From Tsukamurella paurometabola DSM 20162 (GTDB lineage: Bacteria > Actinomycetota > Actinomycetes > Mycobacteriales > Mycobacteriaceae), in the NCBI RefSeq assembly GCF_000092225.1, contig NC_014158.1, positions 4,030,001 through 4,094,000 of the forward strand: a DNA stretch of 64,000 bases. The letters are read 5' to 3'. Under the pieces are notes generated by a model. It saw only the letters and a program-made list of their open reading frames with translations. It was not told the origin of the DNA and did not search any database. Positions 61,357 through 64,000 of the stretch are shown piece by piece. Numbering within the stretch: the first letter of the stretch is position 1; the number at the start of each line of letters is the position of its first letter. The position numbers and the translations under genes are program-made.

Positions 61357-63099
61357 ATGCACCTGCGCCGTTCGCTCGCCGTCGCCGTCGCCGTTGTCCT
61401 GGCGTCCACGGCGGCCGCGTGCTCGTCCGAGGATCCCGCCGCGGAGTTCGCCGCCGCCGTCACTGCGCGCGATGCCCAAGCCGCGGCGGACCTGACCTCC
61501 GATCCGGCGGCCGCGAAGCCCGCGTTGCAGGCCGCCTTCGACGGAATGGGCAGCGCGAAACCCTCGGTGACGGCCGGCCGCGACGGCGACTCCCCCGCGC
61601 TCGGCTGGTCCTGGGCGCTACCGCGCGGCAAGAAGCTCGAGTACTCCTCGCCGGTGCAGACGTCCGGCGGGCGCGTGACATGGTCGCCCACTCTGATCCA
61701 TCCGGACCAACCGCCCGGCGGACGACTGTTGTATTCTGACGAGAAGTCATACCGCACACCGGTACTCGACCGGAAGAACAGTCCGCTGATGACCTGGCAG
61801 ACGGTGACCGTGGTCTCGCTGGCAGCCGATCGCAGCGACTCCGCTGAGAACCTGGCGGCGCGGCTGAACCCGATCGACCGGTCGGTGACGGCGGCCAGCA
61901 TCCGCGCCGCGGTGGCGAACAAGACCGGTGCCGTGGACGTGATCAGCCTCCGAGCCGACGACGCACGACGCGCAGGTGACCTCCGTTCGATCAGCGGCGT
62001 CACCACTCGGGAACAGGGACGGCTGCTCACCGCCGCCCCCGCGCTCCGTTCGCCACTGGGCAACGGCCTCGAGGAGCGCTGGCGCGGGGCGGTCGACGGT
62101 GCCGCCGGGGCAAGCGTGAATCTGGTCGACAGCAGCGGAAAGACGCTGCGGCACATCGAGTCCTTCCCCGGGACGACCCCGGCCCCGGTACGCAGCACAC
62201 TGGACGCCGGCCTGCAACGGGCCGCCAACGCCGCAGTGGCCGGGGAGAATCGGCCCACGATGCTGGTGGCGATCCGGCCGTCTACGGGCGGGATTCTGGC
62301 GGTCGCGCAGAACGCCGCCGCCGACAAGCAGGGGCCGATCGCACTGACCGGGTTGTACCCGCCCGGCTCGACCTTCAAGACGATCACCACCGCCGCGGCC
62401 CTGGACGCCGGCGTCACCACGCCGAACGCGATGCTCGATTGCCCCGGACGGGCCACCTTCGGCACGCGCACGATCCCGAACGAAGACGACTTCGCGCTCG
62501 GCTCCGTACCGCTCCACACCGCATTCGCCAAGTCCTGCAACACCACGATGGCCGGCCTCGGCACCAAGCTGGGCGAGAACGCGCTGGCCGATACGGCGAA
62601 GACCTTCGGCCTGGGCGTGGATTTCGTGATCCTCGGAATCACCACGGTCACCGGCTCCGTGCCCTCCGCGCGCACCGACGCCGAGCGGGTGGAGGAGTCG
62701 ATCGGCCAGGGCCGGGTCACCGCATCGCCCTTCGGCCTCGCGGTCGTCGAGGCGAGCCTCGCCGCGCGGAACACCGTACGTCCCTCCTTGTTCGACGGTG
62801 AGCCGGCCCGAGCCGATACGCCCGGCCGGCGGATCGATGCCGGCGTCGCCGATGCACTGCGTGCCGCGATGCGCGAGACCGTGACCGCAGGGACGGCGAC
62901 GGCGCTGCGCGACATTCCGGGACTCGGCGGCAAGACCGGGACCGCCGAGTTCGGCGACAACACGCACGCGCACGGCTGGTTCGCCGGGATCGTCGGAGAC
63001 CTCGCATTCGCCACGCTCGTGGTCTCGGGCGAGAGCTCCGGTCCGGCGGTATCGGTGAGCGGCGCCTTCCTGCGCGGCGCGGGCGGCGATCTGCCCTGA
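61357..63099 (+). CDS. Penicillin-binding lipoprotein with MecA_N domain (class B PBP)
   Basis: A 580-residue class B PBP. Lipoprotein signal with Cys22 (VLASTAAAC), an NTF2-like MecA_N domain (about 25-140; FAAAVTARDAQAAADLTSDP), a dimerisation/linker region, and a transpeptidase domain with PGSTFKTI, AKSCNTTM and GKTGTAEF. It cross-links peptidoglycan in the periplasm; close relatives are Rv2864c and PBP2a-like low-affinity enzymes. The ATG at 61357 follows GAGG and starts the signal peptide; the ATG at 61330 lacks a ribosome-binding site. Its neighbour is a beta-lactamase-fold gene. Confidence 0.92.
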   Translation: MHLRRSLAVAVAVVLASTAAACSSEDPAAEFAAAVTARDAQAAADLTSDPAAAKPALQAAFDGMGSAKPSVTAGRDGDSPALGWSWALPRGKKLEYSSPVQTSGGRVTWSPTLIHPDQPPGGRLLYSDEKSYRTPVLDRKNSPLMTWQTVTVVSLAADRSDSAENLAARLNPIDRSVTAASIRAAVANKTGAVDVISLRADDARRAGDLRSISGVTTREQGRLLTAAPALRSPLGNGLEERWRGAVDGAAGASVNLVDSSGKTLRHIESFPGTTPAPVRSTLDAGLQRAANAAVAGENRPTMLVAIRPSTGGILAVAQNAAADKQGPIALTGLYPPGSTFKTITTAAALDAGVTTPNAMLDCPGRATFGTRTIPNEDDFALGSVPLHTAFAKSCNTTMAGLGTKLGENALADTAKTFGLGVDFVILGITTVTGSVPSARTDAERVEESIGQGRVTASPFGLAVVEASLAARNTVRPSLFDGEPARADTPGRRIDAGVADALRAAMRETVTAGTATALRDIPGLGGKTGTAEFGDNTHAHGWFAGIVGDLAFATLVVSGESSGPAVSVSGAFLRGAGGDLP

Positions 63100-63161
63100 G
63101 GGTGTGCACGCCCACCGTGAATTGATACTGTGAAATCCGAGTTCACGAAGAAGGGGTTCGC

Positions 63162-63437
63162 ATGTCCAGTCGCTCGACCATCCGTCGCACCGTCGCCGGC
63201 GGCCTCGCCGCGCTCGGCGTCATGTCGGCCAGCTTCGTCGCGAGCACCGGCACCGCGGGCGCCCTCGAGCCGTGCCCGCCGGGCCAGACCCCGTTCTGGA
63301 ACGGGAAGAACTGTGTGATGCAACTGTGCAATCCGCCGTACAACCCCACGTTCCCGCCGTGCACCATGCCGATGCCCACCGCGCCACCGGCTGCCGCCCC
63401 GGGCGCACCCGGATCCATCCCCGGCCAGCCCTTCTGA
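63162..63437 (+). CDS. Small secreted Pro-rich protein, 91 residues
   Basis: A signal peptide (RRTVAGGLAALGVMSASFVA ... TAGA) is followed by a short mature part with three spaced Cys (LEPCPPGQTPFWNGKNCVMQ; LCNPPYN) and a fourth in FPPCTMP, then a Pro/Ala tail. AAGAAGGGG precedes the ATG at 63162. It is probably an extracellular or wall-associated peptide stabilised by two disulfides; I do not recognise a family. It lies between the PBP gene and trpF, with its own spacing (62 bp and 24 bp). Confidence 0.75.
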   Translation: MSSRSTIRRTVAGGLAALGVMSASFVASTGTAGALEPCPPGQTPFWNGKNCVMQLCNPPYNPTFPPCTMPMPTAPPAAAPGAPGSIPGQPF

Positions 63438-63461
63438 TCCCTCACTTCTAAGATCGGGCGC

Positions 63462-64000
63462 ATGTTCGTCAAGGTATGCGGCCTGCGCACGATCGACGCC
63501 GTCGATGCCGCGGTCGATGCGGGTGCCGACGCGGTCGGGTTCGTCTTCGCCCCCGGCAGCGTCCGCCTGATCGGCGCAGACGAGGCCGCCCCCCTGGTCG
63601 CGCGGGTGCCGGACCGCGTCGAGACCGTCGGCGTGTTCCGGCGTCAGCCGATCGACGAGGTACTGCAGCTCGCCCGCGCTTCGGGGGTGAGCACTGTGCA
63701 ACTGCACGGCGACGAGCCGGACGAGCATTTCCGTCGCGCGGTGGACGCCGGCTTCGCGGTGCTCCGCGCCGTCTCGGCCACCCGCTACACCGAGGCCGGC
63801 CGCGACTGGCGCGAGCGCCTGCTGATCGATGCCACCGATCCCGGTTCCGGTGTCCCCTTCGACCCCGCCGACCTCCCCGTCCCGCCCTCGGCCTTCTGGT
63901 TGCTCGCCGGCGGGCTCACCCCCGATAACGTCGGCGCGCTCGCCGCCGCCTTCGCCCCGTCCGGCGTCGACGTCTCCAGCGGTGTCGAATCGGCGCCCGG
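63462..64000 (+). CDS. trpF: Phosphoribosylanthranilate isomerase TrpF (3' end outside window)
   Basis: The first 179 codons of TrpF, a TIM-barrel enzyme of tryptophan synthesis. Start FVKVCGLRTIDAVDAAVDAG carries the catalytic Cys (KxCG-type), VQLHGDE is strand 4, and LLIDATDPGSGVPFD and LLAGGLTPDNV contain the catalytic Asp and the phosphate-binding loops. ATG at 63462. Mycolata usually use PriA (HisA/TrpF double activity), so a dedicated trpF is notable. No other trp genes are visible in the window. Confidence 0.93.
   Translation, partial: MFVKVCGLRTIDAVDAAVDAGADAVGFVFAPGSVRLIGADEAAPLVARVPDRVETVGVFRRQPIDEVLQLARASGVSTVQLHGDEPDEHFRRAVDAGFAVLRAVSATRYTEAGRDWRERLLIDATDPGSGVPFDPADLPVPPSAFWLLAGGLTPDNVGALAAAFAPSGVDVSSGVESAP

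Overview
The window is high-G+C actinobacterial chromosome. A string of genes follows the Mycobacterium tuberculosis order around Rv3665c-Rv3683/Rv3688c: dppB-dppA, acs, holin-like protein, ephE, marP, NUDIX, TlpA-like, nth, crp, metallo-beta-lactamase-fold protein, RidA, DUF4177, the two Get3/ArsA-like ATPases, whiB4, ponA2, and later the metallophosphoesterase and the GatB/YqeY protein. This places the organism in the mycolic-acid bacteria (Mycobacteriales). A Tsukamurella-like genus is my guess and is not demonstrated by the sequence.

Layout. 1-7.4 kb: peptide ABC transporter genes, acetyl-CoA synthetase, and a three-gene ABC exporter. 7.3-17.2 kb: SnoaL-like protein, Mug-type DNA glycosylase, then a 7.15-kb gene for a secreted 2382-residue protein (signal peptide, glycine-rich domain, about 2000 residues of alanine-rich coiled coil, Ser/Gly tail), ending at a perfect 16-bp hairpin, followed by an MHS-type transporter. 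17.3-31.5 kb: the conserved mycobacterial-type core with several translationally coupled operons and a CRP-type site upstream of crp. 31.5-36.2 kb: small coiled-coil protein, tetR-thioesterase-crotonase operon, carotenoid oxygenase, P-loop kinase-like protein. 36.2-44.7 kb: a truncated methyltransferase, then a catabolic block with a split transketolase, class III aminotransferase and alcohol dehydrogenase in one coupled operon, divergent from an Lrp regulator, aldehyde dehydrogenase and amino-acid/amine permease.

44.7-49.6 kb: a degraded accessory stretch with two identical 1293-bp IS3-family elements. The second one splits a lower-G+C AlbA_2/Schlafen-like gene. The stretch ends at tRNA-Pro(CGG). 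49.7-53.4 kb: metallophosphoesterase, GatB/YqeY protein, fur-ohr-crcB-crcB. 53.5-59.4 kb: a polyhydroxyalkanoate operon (acyl-CoA synthetase, PHA synthase, MaoC/PhaJ hydratase, PHA depolymerase) with a PucR-type regulator. 59.5-64 kb: LysR regulator, beta-lactamase-fold protein, penicillin-binding lipoprotein, small secreted protein, and the start of a stand-alone trpF.

The least explained object is the giant alanine-coil protein at 8.7-15.85 kb, with its hairpin-rich leader and internal 126-bp (42-residue) duplications. The split-transketolase/aminotransferase cassette is the second.
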